Assembly: GCA_023418995.1 (NCBI GenBank)
Contig: JAEZYP010000068.1
Coordinates: 47,948-111,947, forward strand
Length of the DNA: 64,000 nucleotides
From: Bacillota bacterium
Lineage (GTDB): Bacteria > Bacillota > Clostridia > Oscillospirales > Acutalibacteraceae
Reading direction: 5' to 3'
Positions 50,580 through 58,110 of this stretch are shown here, piece by piece. The notes beneath the pieces were generated by a model that was given only the letters and a program-made list of their open reading frames with translations, was not told where the DNA came from and did no database searches. Numbering within the stretch: the first letter of the stretch is position 1; every line of letters starts with the position of its first letter. A program made the position numbers and the translations under genes.

Positions 50580-51171
50580 TCAGCCCGCAGGTGTTGCGGT
50601 GTAAACCGGCTCGTAAACCTGCGCGTACCAGCCGGTGATGGTCGCGTCGGCCACTCCGGCGTCACCCTCGGTGACTTCTGCTTTCCACGGGTGATTTCCT
50701 TTCCCGTCCGCCTTGTTCCGGCGCATTACAGTACCCTCAATGGTCGGGGTCTGAAAGGTGATGGAGTCACCTTTGGTTTGCAGGTTCGCGGCGGGAACGC
50801 CGAATTTCACGCGGTACAGCCAGAAATAGCGGTATTTGCCGTTCGGCTTGAGCGCCCGGAAGCCGACCGCCACAGCCGAGCCTTCATTTTCACTGGCGGA
50901 AACGAGCACCCCGTTGTCATCCACGACCGCCCCGGTCAAATCCTGCGCCGCTTTTACGCCGATGTCCTCCACGCCCAGCGACAGCTTGCCGGACTTAAAA
51001 TCTTTGATGACATAGGCCTCGCCGTCGTCGGCGTAAAGTGTTGCCTCTGCAAGATCAATCGTAAGATCGGCTTTGATCGCTTTCGCCAGCTGGGTAGGTA
51101 TCCCGTAGGTTTCATCCCCGTCGGTGCCCTCGGTGATTTTCGCGTAGTTTATCCATGCCGATTGTGGCCAT
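50580..51171 (-). pseudogene. Major tail protein (phi13-type), frameshifted
   Basis: GGAGGAATGAGG precedes the ATG at 51171, which reads MATIGMDKL and then goes out of frame. The remaining protein (AKITEGTDGDETYGIPTQLA, ... FWLYRVKFGVPAANLQTKGD, ... VYEPVYTATPAG) is in a frame shifted by one position from about 51148. One base too many or two too few near the AAACTACGC stretch explains it. The family forms the tail tube of siphoviruses. Confidence 0.75.
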
Positions 51172-51173
51172 CC

Positions 51174-51515
51174 TCATTCCTCCCATGCATACAGTTTCGC
51201 CGTGTCGATGGCGTAGTGATGATATCCGGTATCGTCCTCATGCGCGATATACTGGCGGTCGGTGATGGTAAAATCATCAGCCAGCAGCGCATGAAGAACG
51301 CTGTTTTTTAATGCATTGTAGTTCCCCTTGGAATAGAGCGACAGGCGCGCTTCCTGTGTTTCATACTCCGGGCGATTGTCGCCGAATAATGGGAACGAGT
51401 CAGTCAGCGGCGTTATGACCGCATATTCTGCGGGAGCCTCTCCGGAAAAAACGCCGGTTTCCACCGCGAGCCCCAATCCGGTGATGAGTGCGGTCAGTTC
51501 CTGAAGGATATTCAT
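51174..51515 (-). CDS. Phage tail completion-like protein
   Basis: 113 residues, apparently complete. MNILQELTALITGLGLAVET, GEAPAEYAVITPL and the C-terminal HHYAIDTAKLYAWEE resemble DUF3168-like tail terminator proteins located just before the major tail protein, as here. It overlaps the gp10 fragment's stop codon. Confidence 0.65.
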   Translation of the reverse strand: MNILQELTALITGLGLAVETGVFSGEAPAEYAVITPLTDSFPLFGDNRPEYETQEARLSLYSKGNYNALKNSVLHALLADDFTITDRQYIAHEDDTGYHHYAIDTAKLYAWEE

Positions 51516-51600
51516 ATTTTATTGATTTCCTCCTCCAGTTTATCCTTCATCGCCTCGATGCCCGGCCTGCGCGCCTGGGCATAATCAGTTCCTCCCGATA
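51512..51600 (-). pseudogene. HK97 gp10-like protein, C-terminal fragment
   Basis: About 29 residues in frame (TDYAQARRPGIEAMKDKLEE then EINKI) ending in TGA at 51512-51514, overlapping the next ATG. The tail of a gp10-type head-tail joining protein. Its 5' part, together with capsid and connector genes, is missing at the junction with the protease remnant at about 51602. Confidence 0.55.
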
Positions 51601-51602
51601 TG

Positions 51603-52140
51603 TTATTTTAAGAGATTCAAGCGCGATTCACGCTCAATGGCGGATTCTTTTGGAAGCGGTTTTTTCTCTGGAAATTTGCTCAGAAGTGAATTCTGAACCG
51701 CCATGCGGGAGAAAATCAGCCCGCCGGAGGTATCCTGCGGCGCGGATTCCGTATAAAGAATGCCATCCGCAAAGTGAAGCTCTACCGCTTTTTTGGCGTT
51801 CATCCATGTTTCGTCGTTCATCATATGGGAAATTACGGAGCGCGACTGCCCAGATTTCGCTTCGTAGGCGTTGATGATGGATTCCTTTACTTCATCGATT
51901 ATTGCCTTTGCCCGGAGCATTTCGTCCCCGTCCCCGATGGCGATGGTCGAGGGATTATGGATCATCAGATTGGAAACCGGCGACATAAGCACCTGGTCGC
52001 CCGACATGGCGATGACTGAGGCCGCCGATGCCGCGATGCCGTCAATTTTGACGGTCACTTTGCCGGAATATTCCTTGAGCATATTGTAAATCTGCGCGGC
52101 GGCGAACACGTCCCCGCCCGGAGAGTTTATCCAAATGCGG
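51603..52140 (-). pseudogene. ClpP-like prohead protease, truncated at both ends
   Basis: The frame contains WINSPGGDVFAAAQIYNML, catalytic serine in IAASAASVIAM and histidine in LMIHNPST. The N-terminal 30 to 40 residues are missing: the frame starts inside portal coding at a fusion point about 52128-52142. The C-terminus stops abruptly after LNLLK at the junction to the gp10 fragment. Catalytic residues survive, but the protein is unlikely to be made properly. Confidence 0.75.
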
Positions 52141-52995
52141 CGGTATCCGAAAAATGCGCGCGATTTCATTCAGCTGGAATTTGCGCGTTTCCAGAAACTG
52201 CGCTTCCTCCGACGGTACTGAAACCGCGTGGAACTTGAGTTCCTCTTCCAGAACGGCGATCCGGTGCGCTTTGTTGCCGCCCTTGTAAAGCGCCTCCCAC
52301 GTCGCCCTGATCTGTTCGGGTTTTTTCAGCGTTCCCGGATGCTCCAGAATGCCGCCGGGATTGGCGTTGTTGGCGAAAAAGGCAGCGCCGTAATCCTCGG
52401 TGGCGATTGCCATGCCCACCGCGTTTTTGGTGAGCGCAATGGGTGAGTAGCCGACCAGCCCATCGAAACTCAGGCCGGGAATATGCAGAACATCGTCTTT
52501 TAAAAGCGTCACGCCTCCGCTTTTCTCATTGGGGCGGCTTTCATCCGTGTTCCGCCAGTATGTATAGTAAATCTGACCGTCCGTGCCGCGCCAGACATCC
52601 ATTTTGTTCGGGAGCAGAGGATAGAGCGCCAGCACCCGACCGCCGCCGTCCCGTATAATCTGCGCGTAGGCGTTGCCCCACAGGAGCAGGTGGCTCATGA
52701 GGGTTTCGCGGAAAACGAAGCTGGTCATCTCCGGGCTTGGAGCGTTGTGCAGAAGATTATACAGATAATGGCCGGGCAGAAGCTTTGTGCCGGTTTCCTC
52801 GTATCGGTAAACGTGAAGCGGCAGGCTCGCGATGGCCTCCGAAATCACCCGGACGCAGGCATATACCGCCGCCGTTTGCAGAGCGGTGTTTTCATTGACA
52901 TAGGTGCCGGAGGTGGAACTGCCCCAAAAATAATTTTTCGACGTGGAGAGGCTGTTTTGCGGATTTTCTTTCTTTTTCCGTGAGAAGAATCCCAT
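52042..52995 (-). pseudogene. Phage portal protein (HK97 type), 3' truncated
   Basis: ATG at 52995 overlaps the terminase stop. VNENTALQTAAVYACVRVIS, APSPEMTSFVFRETLM, LRGNAYAQI-like LLWGNAYAQIIRDGGG and NEIARIFRIPPH are typical of HK97-type portals. After RIPPH the native sequence ends; the remaining codons to 52042 are out-of-frame protease coding. About 80 to 100 C-terminal residues are lost. Confidence 0.8.
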
Positions 52996-53213
52996 TACAC
53001 CCATCCGTCCTCTCCGTAAACCAGCAGACTGCGCGTATCGTACACGCTGTCCGGCAGCGCGCCCTCGTTGCGGATTGCCCGGTCGAGCGCCATAATGAGC
53101 GCCACCACGCCGTCAATTCGATCGGTCGCTTTCTGTTTGTTGGGCTTGATGTTCCCGGCGGCGTCGGTGCTGACGTATAGATTATCCGCCATCCAGCGCA
53201 GGGGCGGTCCGGG
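52995..53213 (-). pseudogene. Terminase large subunit, C-terminal remnant
   Basis: About 72 residues: PPLRWMADNLYVSTDAAGNI, KPNKQKATDRIDGVVALIMA and SLLVYGEDGWV, the end of HK97-type (YmfN-like) terminases including a nuclease acidic residue in RIDGV. The remaining 400 or more residues were replaced at about 53215 by foreign DNA with a terminator. Confidence 0.8.
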
Positions 53214-53222
53214 AATGAAAAA

Positions 53223-53244
53223 GGGAGTCCTTTTCGGGACTCCC
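53223..53244 (-). terminator. Minus-strand terminator at the left edge of the hydrolase cassette
   Basis: GGGAGTCC and GGACTCCC arms, loop TTTTC/GAAAA, with five A on the left that give a T run for minus-strand transcripts. No intact minus-strand gene feeds into it; it marks the junction. Confidence 0.65.
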
Positions 53245-53344
53245 GGCAGGCTTATTAACAATTTTATGCGGCGGATTCTCCCATTAGGACGCCGGACAAC
53301 CCACAAAAAAGATAGACAAGCTGGTGCTTTTGGTAATCTGGCAG

Positions 53345-53380
53345 TCAACATATTTAGAGTATTAACTCTAAATATGTTGA
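53345..53380. promoter_or_regulatory. Operator 1: 16-base inverted repeat upstream of hydrolase promoter
   Basis: Perfect 16-base arms (TCAACATATTTAGAGT and its complement) around ATTA. The core TTAGAGT-N4-ACTCTAA recurs in operator 2. The right arm overlaps the -35 box. Probably bound by the TetR protein encoded downstream. Confidence 0.7.
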
Positions 53381-53404
53381 CAAAGGTGCATTTTTGAATA
53401 TAAT
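53377..53404 (+). promoter_or_regulatory. Promoter of the hydrolase-TetR pair
   Basis: Perfect TTGACA (53377-53382), 16 bases, perfect TATAAT (53399-53404), bracketed by the two operators. Confidence 0.8.
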
Positions 53405-53427
53405 TAGAGTAAACACTCTAATTATAT
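53398..53427. promoter_or_regulatory. Operator 2: 13-base inverted repeat over -10 and start site
   Basis: ATATAATTAGAGT and ACTCTAATTATAT are perfect arms around AAAC. Shares the TTAGAGT/ACTCTAA half-sites and four-base spacer with operator 1, 53 to 54 bases centre to centre. It covers the -10 box, so occupancy would block transcription. Confidence 0.7.
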
Positions 53428-53441
53428 AAGGGGATATGGTA

Positions 53442-54641
53442 ATGGGCATTTTTTTTAAAAACAAACATTTTGATTATCAGGCACTTCGCGCAATTGCAAC
53501 TGCGCCCGCAGGGCAGGCAGACATCTGCGAAGTGACATCAACCTGTCAGAAAATTAAAAATGGAAACTGTACCAGTTGGAGCTTGGAATGGGAAAAAACG
53601 GCTAATCGAGTTCACGAATACGGTGAAAAATGCCTTAAAGCGGGATTTAAAATAAGTGCATCTGAGTCCTTCCTTCGAGCAGCCAACTATTACCGAACTG
53701 CAGAATTCTATCTCAACTATGGAAGCAATAAAGATTACATGGATAAAATAAATCAATTAAGTACGAAGTGTTTTAATCTTGCAATTCAATATGGGCTGTT
53801 TCATATTAAACCAGTGGAGATACCATTTGAGGGAACCTCTCTTCCGGGACATTTTTATTATGCTGATACGGGGAAAGCAGCGCCCACCATCATAGCAATA
53901 TCGGGAAACGATGGAACAAAAGAGGAACTATATGCAATTGGAATTAGCGCTATCAAGCGCGGAATGAATTGCCTTGCTTTTGACGGGCCGGGTCAAGGTG
54001 AAACAATTCGCCGCCGCAATATCCCATTTCGATATGATTACGAAGCAGCGGTTTCTCCGGCAGTTGATTTTGCCCTTCAAGACCCTTCCGTCGATCCTGA
54101 TAAAATTATCCTTTGGGGCGAAAGCCTCGGCGGTTATTTTGCGCCTCGGGCAGCCGCTTTTGAAAACAGGATATCCGCGTGTGTGGCAAACGGAGGTTTA
54201 TACGACTGCCTGAGTTTGAATCCGGAAAAACGTGATTCAATTCTTCAAGGCATACGGAAACATTCGGCGGTTTTCAACCGTTTGGCTCGGTTATTCATGA
54301 AAATGAGTGTCGCCTTTGATTGGAGATGCAGGCACGGGTTTTTGACGTTTGGCGTTGATACTCCGTCTGAATACATGCTGAAATACGAGCCGTTTTATCT
54401 AAAAGGGGTCACTTCAAAAATAACATGCCCGGTTCTTGTGATTGGTAACGAAGATGATAAAAAGGATTGGCGCAATCAGGCGGTTCTTTTATACGATGCC
54501 TTAAAATGTCCAAAAGAATATATGCATTTTACCAATAAGGAAAGTGCGGGCGCGCATTGTCAGGCTGGGTGCCGGATTTATGCAAATGACCGGATATTTA
54601 ACTGGATCGAAAAAACGCTGGTTTGTGAAGAGAAAAAATAA
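53442..54641 (+). CDS. Alpha/beta hydrolase (acyl-peptidase/FrsA-like)
   Basis: 399 residues from the ATG at 53442 (GGGGAT seven bases ahead). N-terminal helical lid domain about 1-130, then the hydrolase fold: ISGNDGTKEELY, nucleophile serine in WGESLGGYFAPR, acidic residue in VIGNEDDKKDW and histidine in GAHCQAGC. Resembles 2,6-dihydroxypseudooxynicotine hydrolase and similar C-C or ester hydrolases. Its TetR partner and double operator indicate induction by a small molecule, likely its substrate (inference). Confidence 0.85.
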   Translation: MGIFFKNKHFDYQALRAIATAPAGQADICEVTSTCQKIKNGNCTSWSLEWEKTANRVHEYGEKCLKAGFKISASESFLRAANYYRTAEFYLNYGSNKDYMDKINQLSTKCFNLAIQYGLFHIKPVEIPFEGTSLPGHFYYADTGKAAPTIIAISGNDGTKEELYAIGISAIKRGMNCLAFDGPGQGETIRRRNIPFRYDYEAAVSPAVDFALQDPSVDPDKIILWGESLGGYFAPRAAAFENRISACVANGGLYDCLSLNPEKRDSILQGIRKHSAVFNRLARLFMKMSVAFDWRCRHGFLTFGVDTPSEYMLKYEPFYLKGVTSKITCPVLVIGNEDDKKDWRNQAVLLYDALKCPKEYMHFTNKESAGAHCQAGCRIYANDRIFNWIEKTLVCEEKK

Positions 54642-54694
54642 TTGCTTGTATCCCCCGATTCTTTATTTTAAAATAATAGGTGGAGGGATATAAT

Positions 54695-55315
54695 GTGAAA
54701 CAGGATCAATCTATTCATGAGCCCAAGCAAAAAAGAAGCGAGCTGACTCGAGAAAAAATTGTGGACACTTCGCGGGAACTGTTTTGCAAAAAGGGCTACT
54801 ACCAAGTCAGTACGAATGAAATTGCACGCGCAGCCAATATCTCGATCGGTAACCTCTATTTTTATTTTCCCAACAAAGAAACAATTTTTCTTGAAATTCT
54901 GGATCGATACCATCAGTCCTTTCTGAAGATTCATGAGGGCTTTTTACGCGACGCTGAAAATTCGAGCAAAGACCTTAAGCATTTCCTGCATGGATTGATA
55001 GAGATGATCATAGAAAATCACGAAAATTCGCGTGATCTTAACCGGGAAATTCAAATTCTAAGTTTGTCAAACCCTACTGTTGCAGTTTTACTGGAGAAAC
55101 AGCAGGAGGAAACTGAAAACACAGTGCTTCATTATTTTGAAAAATACAGAGACCAATTGCGGGTGCAGGATATTGAAGCAGCCGCTTCCGTTACCTTTAC
55201 ATTAATCAACTCGGTTGTTGACCAGATTGTCTTTTCAAAAAATAAAATTGATCGTGAAAGACTGTTAACAGAAAGCGTTCATGCTGTTGAAATGTACATT
55301 TGCGGGACCGAATAA
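54695..55315 (+). CDS. TetR/AcrR family transcriptional regulator
   Basis: 206 residues from the GTG at 54695 with GGTGGAGGG just ahead. TetR_N helix-turn-helix at about 20-65: TREKIVDTSRELFCKKGYYQ, VSTNEIARAANISIGNLYFYF and PNKETIFLEIL. The C-terminal helical domain would bind a ligand. It lies 53 bases after the hydrolase and probably represses that gene through the two inverted repeats at 53345-53427. Confidence 0.9.
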   Translation: MKQDQSIHEPKQKRSELTREKIVDTSRELFCKKGYYQVSTNEIARAANISIGNLYFYFPNKETIFLEILDRYHQSFLKIHEGFLRDAENSSKDLKHFLHGLIEMIIENHENSRDLNREIQILSLSNPTVAVLLEKQQEETENTVLHYFEKYRDQLRVQDIEAAASVTFTLINSVVDQIVFSKNKIDRERLLTESVHAVEMYICGTE

Positions 55316-55321
55316 CCGTTC

Positions 55322-55567
55322 TCACAGGAATGCGCTGGATGGCGGAATAATTCGAAACCGATCAACGCCGGAAATCAAACTCAGTGTGGAACCGCAATCC
55401 CACTCGCACAGGATGTTTCCGACATCATCTACGACGCGAACCGTCGCGCGGTCGCCGGGTTGAAGCTTGGTGTAGGGGTCATTCATCGAGATAAGCTCAT
55501 CCCGTGTTCCGGCGGGGTATTCCCGCCGGAGACGCTCGACTGTTTCTTTTGAGGGAAAGTTATTCAT
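55322..55567 (-). CDS. DUF4314 family phage protein
   Basis: 81 residues from the ATG at 55567, overlapping the preceding gene's stop by eight bases. FPSKETVERLRREYPAGTRD, MNDPYTKLQPGDRATVRVVD match DUF4314, small proteins of Clostridial prophages. The C-terminal end (after SLISGVDRFRII) departs from the usual pattern and reaches the cassette junction at 55320, so it may be altered. Confidence 0.75.
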   Translation of the reverse strand: MNNFPSKETVERLRREYPAGTRDELISMNDPYTKLQPGDRATVRVVDDVGNILCEWDCGSTLSLISGVDRFRIIPPSSAFL

Positions 55568-56381
55568 GGGCGGCATCTGCTTCTTCGGTCACATTTGCGC
55601 CCGTGTCGGCGGCAGGTGCGGCTTTTTCCTCCGCCGGGGCGGTAAGCGCCGCCGGGTTTTCTTCGCCAGCGTCCGCGCCGTCAGCGGGGTCGCTGGCCGT
55701 TTTTTTATCCGGCGCGCCGTATCGCCACGCGGCGTTTCCGGTAAGGTTTTGGAACAGGAGCTTCCGCGCCAGCTTGTAATCGTCGCCTACCATGCCAAGG
55801 CCGATGAGCCACACCCGCATGGTAAAGCGCGGGTTTTCAAATTCGTCCTGTACCTTGGCGGTTATGCGCTTTTTCTCTTTTGCCGTTTTGCAAAGGGCGG
55901 CGATGAACTGTGTATACGCGCTCACCGTATCGCTGTCAAGTCCGCCGGAAAACCATGGGAAGCGGAGTGTTTCGCCGGTCGATATGATGGCAAGGTCATC
56001 CGTGCCAAGGGCTGTTCTAATGAGCGCGGCCTTGCTCGCGACCAGCTTTGCGAGGTTATCCAGTTTTTTCGGTGTAAAGCCGTCTGCCGGAACTTCAATG
56101 TGAAGGCGGTCAGGCTCTTCCGGCGTTTCGGTTTTCTCGGGTTCCTCCGCGACGGGTATTTCGGTATCCGCTTCGAATGCAAATCCGCGTTCTGTGAGCG
56201 CATCGAAAAGGGCATCGCTGCGCTCGCCGCTAACCGTGCCTTCTTTATCCACTGTGTATCCGCCGATTTCGTAACCGAAGCCCGGCGCGCCGAGGTATTT
56301 CATCGGGGCATTGAGAATTTCGCTGATCGCGCCTGCCAGCCTTTTACGTTCCGCGCCTGTTACGTTAAACCTGAATTCCAT
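55560..56381 (-). CDS. Phage 'virulence-related' protein
   Basis: 273 residues; GAGGTAATCAAA before the ATG. N-terminal FRFNVTGAERKRLAGAISEI, then APGFGYEIGGYTVDKEG, an acidic linker, and a helical domain with FTPKKLDNLAKLVASKAALI and YKLARKLLFQNLTGNAAWRY. Proteins of this pattern are annotated as virulence-related in Firmicute prophages and sit before DUF4314 and terminase genes. The real role is unknown. Apparently intact. Confidence 0.65.
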   Translation of the reverse strand: MEFRFNVTGAERKRLAGAISEILNAPMKYLGAPGFGYEIGGYTVDKEGTVSGERSDALFDALTERGFAFEADTEIPVAEEPEKTETPEEPDRLHIEVPADGFTPKKLDNLAKLVASKAALIRTALGTDDLAIISTGETLRFPWFSGGLDSDTVSAYTQFIAALCKTAKEKKRITAKVQDEFENPRFTMRVWLIGLGMVGDDYKLARKLLFQNLTGNAAWRYGAPDKKTASDPADGADAGEENPAALTAPAEEKAAPAADTGANVTEEADAAHE

Positions 56382-56474
56382 TTTGATTACCTCCGAAAAT
56401 TTATGATTTGTGCGTTTCCGCAGTACTATTAATCACTCTTTTCGGCGGTAACATCAAGTTGAAATACATGGGTG

Positions 56475-56668
56475 TCAGCCTTCAATTTCGTTGTACGCCA
56501 GCTTTTCTCCGCCGCGCAGAAGAAACACGCCTTCGTCGCTTTCACGGAATTCAATATAGCGTTTTACAATCACATCGCAGTATTTCGGGTCAAGCTCCAT
56601 GGAACAGTTGATGCGGTCGGACTGCTCCGCCGCGAGCAGCGTAGTGCCGAAGCCGCCAAAAAAATTAT
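56475..56668 (-). pseudogene. Phage DNA methyltransferase, C-terminal remnant
   Basis: FFGGFGTTLLAAEQSDRINC followed by SMELDPKYCDVIVKRYIEF is motif I and its surroundings in beta-class (N4/N6) methylases with circularly placed motifs. Only the last 60 or so residues exist; upstream the frame continues into unrelated AT-rich DNA at about 56668. Confidence 0.75.
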
Positions 56669-56805
56669 GTTCCGAAATTCTTATTAGGCAGGAAATTCTC
56701 GAAAGTAGAATAAAAACAATGCCACCAGAAGAAAGCACTGAATACATAAAAATCAATAGGAAATTGAAAGAATTACTTACTCTTCTATTTTTAAAAAAGG
56801 AATGA
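56668..56805 (+). pseudogene. Orphan 3' coding fragment
   Basis: A plus-strand frame (EILIRQEILESRIKTMPPEE then STEYIKINRKLKELLTLLFL) looks like the helical C-terminus of a protein, ending at 56805, but its 5' portion is methylase DNA in the wrong strand. Probably left over from a deletion. Confidence 0.35.
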
Positions 56806-56823
56806 CAGTTGAACGGCGCAAGT

Positions 56824-57013
56824 ATGTCGAAGAACGAAAAATGTTTTAGTGTAACCACCCGGTTGCATAATGTTTTTGTATGCCGGATGACGTGATCTGC
56901 CAGTGGGACAGGCTGGACTTGTACACTGTCGTAGAATGTCGAAGAACGAAAAATGTTTTAGTGTAACCGCTGGTTGCAAAATGTTTTTGTATGCTGGATG
57001 ACGTGATCTGCCA
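56824..57013. repeat. Two 79-base direct repeats 112 bases apart
   Basis: Copies at 56824-56902 and 56936-57013 differ at about five positions. Each contains small inverted repeats (GTAACC/GGTTGC and GCATA/TATGC). A 33-base unrelated spacer lies between them. No start codon with a ribosome binding site is credible within. They could be ends of a lost mobile element or part of a structured RNA. The 370 bases from 56806 to 57115 hold nothing else apart from the hairpin at 57015. Confidence 0.75.
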
Positions 57014-57014
57014 A

Positions 57015-57066
57015 AATAAAGTCATGTTTGAGGATTTAAACTCATACATGACTTTATTGTTTTTTT
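57015..57066 (+). terminator. Strong rho-independent terminator before cat
   Basis: Arms AATAAAGTCATGTTTGAG and CTCATACATGACTTTATT (17 of 18 paired), loop GATTTAAA, then GTTTTTTTG. It shields the cat unit from upstream transcription. Confidence 0.85.
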
Positions 57067-57115
57067 GTGATATTGTATTGTAAAGGTCATTTATATTATC
57101 TTGGGAGGAATTGTA

Positions 57116-57136
57116 GTGATCGATACAAATAAGTAA
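57116..57136 (+). CDS. cat leader peptide (six residues)
   Basis: GTG ATC GAT ACA AAT AAG TAA behind GGGAGGAA, giving fMet-Ile-Asp-Thr-Asn-Lys. It resembles the short leader peptides of inducible Gram-positive cat genes in length and composition. Its stop codon enters the hairpin that hides the cat ribosome binding site, the classic arrangement for drug-induced ribosome stalling. Confidence 0.75.
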   Translation: MIDTNK

Positions 57137-57179
57137 GCCTTCTAAATTTCTCAAGTGCGAAAAGAAGATTCAGGAGGCT
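57136..57179 (+). promoter_or_regulatory. Translational attenuator hairpin sequestering the cat ribosome binding site
   Basis: AGCCTTCTAAATTT (57136-57149) pairs with AGATTCAGGAGGCT (57166-57179) with one mismatch and two G-U pairs. The right arm contains the cat Shine-Dalgarno AGGAGG. A ribosome stalled on the leader by chloramphenicol would open the stem and allow cat translation (established mechanism for cat-86 and pC194). Confidence 0.8.
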
Positions 57180-57182
57180 ATT

Positions 57183-57830
57183 ATGACTTTTAACAAAATT
57201 GATATACAGACTTGGAACAGAAAAGAAGCTTATGACCATTATTTAAGGGCTGTTCCATGCACATACAGCATGACAATAAACTTAAATATCACAGCGTTAA
57301 TCAGCACAGTCAAAAGAAGGAAGTTGAAGTTTTTTCCCATAATGTTGTATGGAATAACGCACACTGTTAATCATCATGCAGAATTTCGTATGGATTTAGA
57401 CGAAATGAATAATTTGGGCTACTATAGCTACTCCAATCCATGCTATACAGTGTTTCACAACGAAACCGAAACATTTACCAATATTTGGACGGAATATGAT
57501 GCAGACTTTGAGGTATTTATGGAAAGCTATAGTGCCGATATGCTAACATACCAAAATGATTTTGAACGTTCAAAGCCACTTGTCAGCAATAATTTGTTTA
57601 ATGTTTCATGTATTCCTTGGAGCAGTTTTGTAGGGTTCAACTTAAATCTACAGCAAGGATATAGCTACTTCCCACCTATTTTTACCATTGGAAAATATTT
57701 TTCTGATGGTTCAAAAGTATTATTGCCATTAGCAATTCAAGTGCATCATGCGGTTTGCGATGGATTTCATCTTTCGCGGTTTATAAATGACTTGCAAAAA
57801 TGGGTTGATGCGTTCGCCAGATTAGCATAA
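57183..57830 (+). CDS. cat: Type A chloramphenicol O-acetyltransferase
   Basis: 215 residues. Transfers acetyl from acetyl-CoA to chloramphenicol. Family marks: N-terminal TWNRKEAYDHYL, the VPCTYSMT segment, and the catalytic histidine in QVHHAVCDGFHLSRF; also NPCYTVFHNETETF. Length matches CatA/CatP/CatQ-type trimeric enzymes. AT-rich compared with chromosomal genes, which suggests acquisition. A leader peptide and attenuator lie upstream, so expression should be induced by chloramphenicol. Which cat subclass it is cannot be told by eye. Confidence 0.93.
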   Translation: MTFNKIDIQTWNRKEAYDHYLRAVPCTYSMTINLNITALISTVKRRKLKFFPIMLYGITHTVNHHAEFRMDLDEMNNLGYYSYSNPCYTVFHNETETFTNIWTEYDADFEVFMESYSADMLTYQNDFERSKPLVSNNLFNVSCIPWSSFVGFNLNLQQGYSYFPPIFTIGKYFSDGSKVLLPLAIQVHHAVCDGFHLSRFINDLQKWVDAFARLA

Positions 57831-57861
57831 TCTCCAGTGAATTGTCCAAATCCTACTATAC

Positions 57862-57978
57862 TAGATGTGCCCTAATAAGAGAGCATATTCTTCCGCTTCT
57901 TGGTTAATACAATTCATACACCGGGAAAGAGTGCTTATTAGTTTAAACAGGGGTCTGGAGGGCAGACCCATTCAGCAA
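57862..57978. repeat. 117-base direct repeat, copy 1 (after cat)
   Basis: Matches 59067-59183 with about two differences at an offset of 1205 bases. It contains the last 13 or so codons of the serine hydrolase gene (CVLIREHILPLLG region) with no gene body before it, so it is a leftover 3' end. The terminator hairpin that follows copy 2 is absent here: CAA joins directly to CTCAAATTTTTA. From 57979 to 58110 nothing else is recognised. Confidence 0.85.
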
Positions 57979-58110
57979 CTCAAATTTTTAAGATTGAAAT
58001 AAATATATTTTAATTTACCTATTGCAAAAAAATTTATATCATAATATGCTTTTTACAGACATCGATGTACTTCAATCAAAAGGAGCAAATCCGCGCGGGA
58101 AAAAATCATA

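Larger units (their letters stand above)
48234..56668 (-). mobile_element. Decayed HK97-like siphovirus prophage beside tRNA-Leu, with two cargo insertions
   Basis: Minus-strand order from right to left: DNA methylase remnant, virulence-related protein, DUF4314, terminase large C-terminus, portal (3' truncated), ClpP-type protease (5' truncated), gp10 fragment, tail completion, major tail protein (frameshifted), chaperone (3' truncated), tape measure C-terminus, 56-residue protein. Capsid, most of TerL and most of the tape measure are gone. A DUF4417 cassette (48691-50190) and a hydrolase-TetR cassette (53345-55320) occupy two of the gaps. No integrase was seen in this window. Confidence 0.8.

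Noticed and set aside
53223..53351. N-terminal extension of the terminase remnant (MLTARLPKAP...)
   Set aside because: It crosses a terminator hairpin and cassette junction, so it is chance open frame, not part of terminase.
56824..57013. CRISPR array
   Set aside because: Only two repeats of 79 bases with one 33-base spacer and no cas genes. No CRISPR array was seen anywhere in the window.
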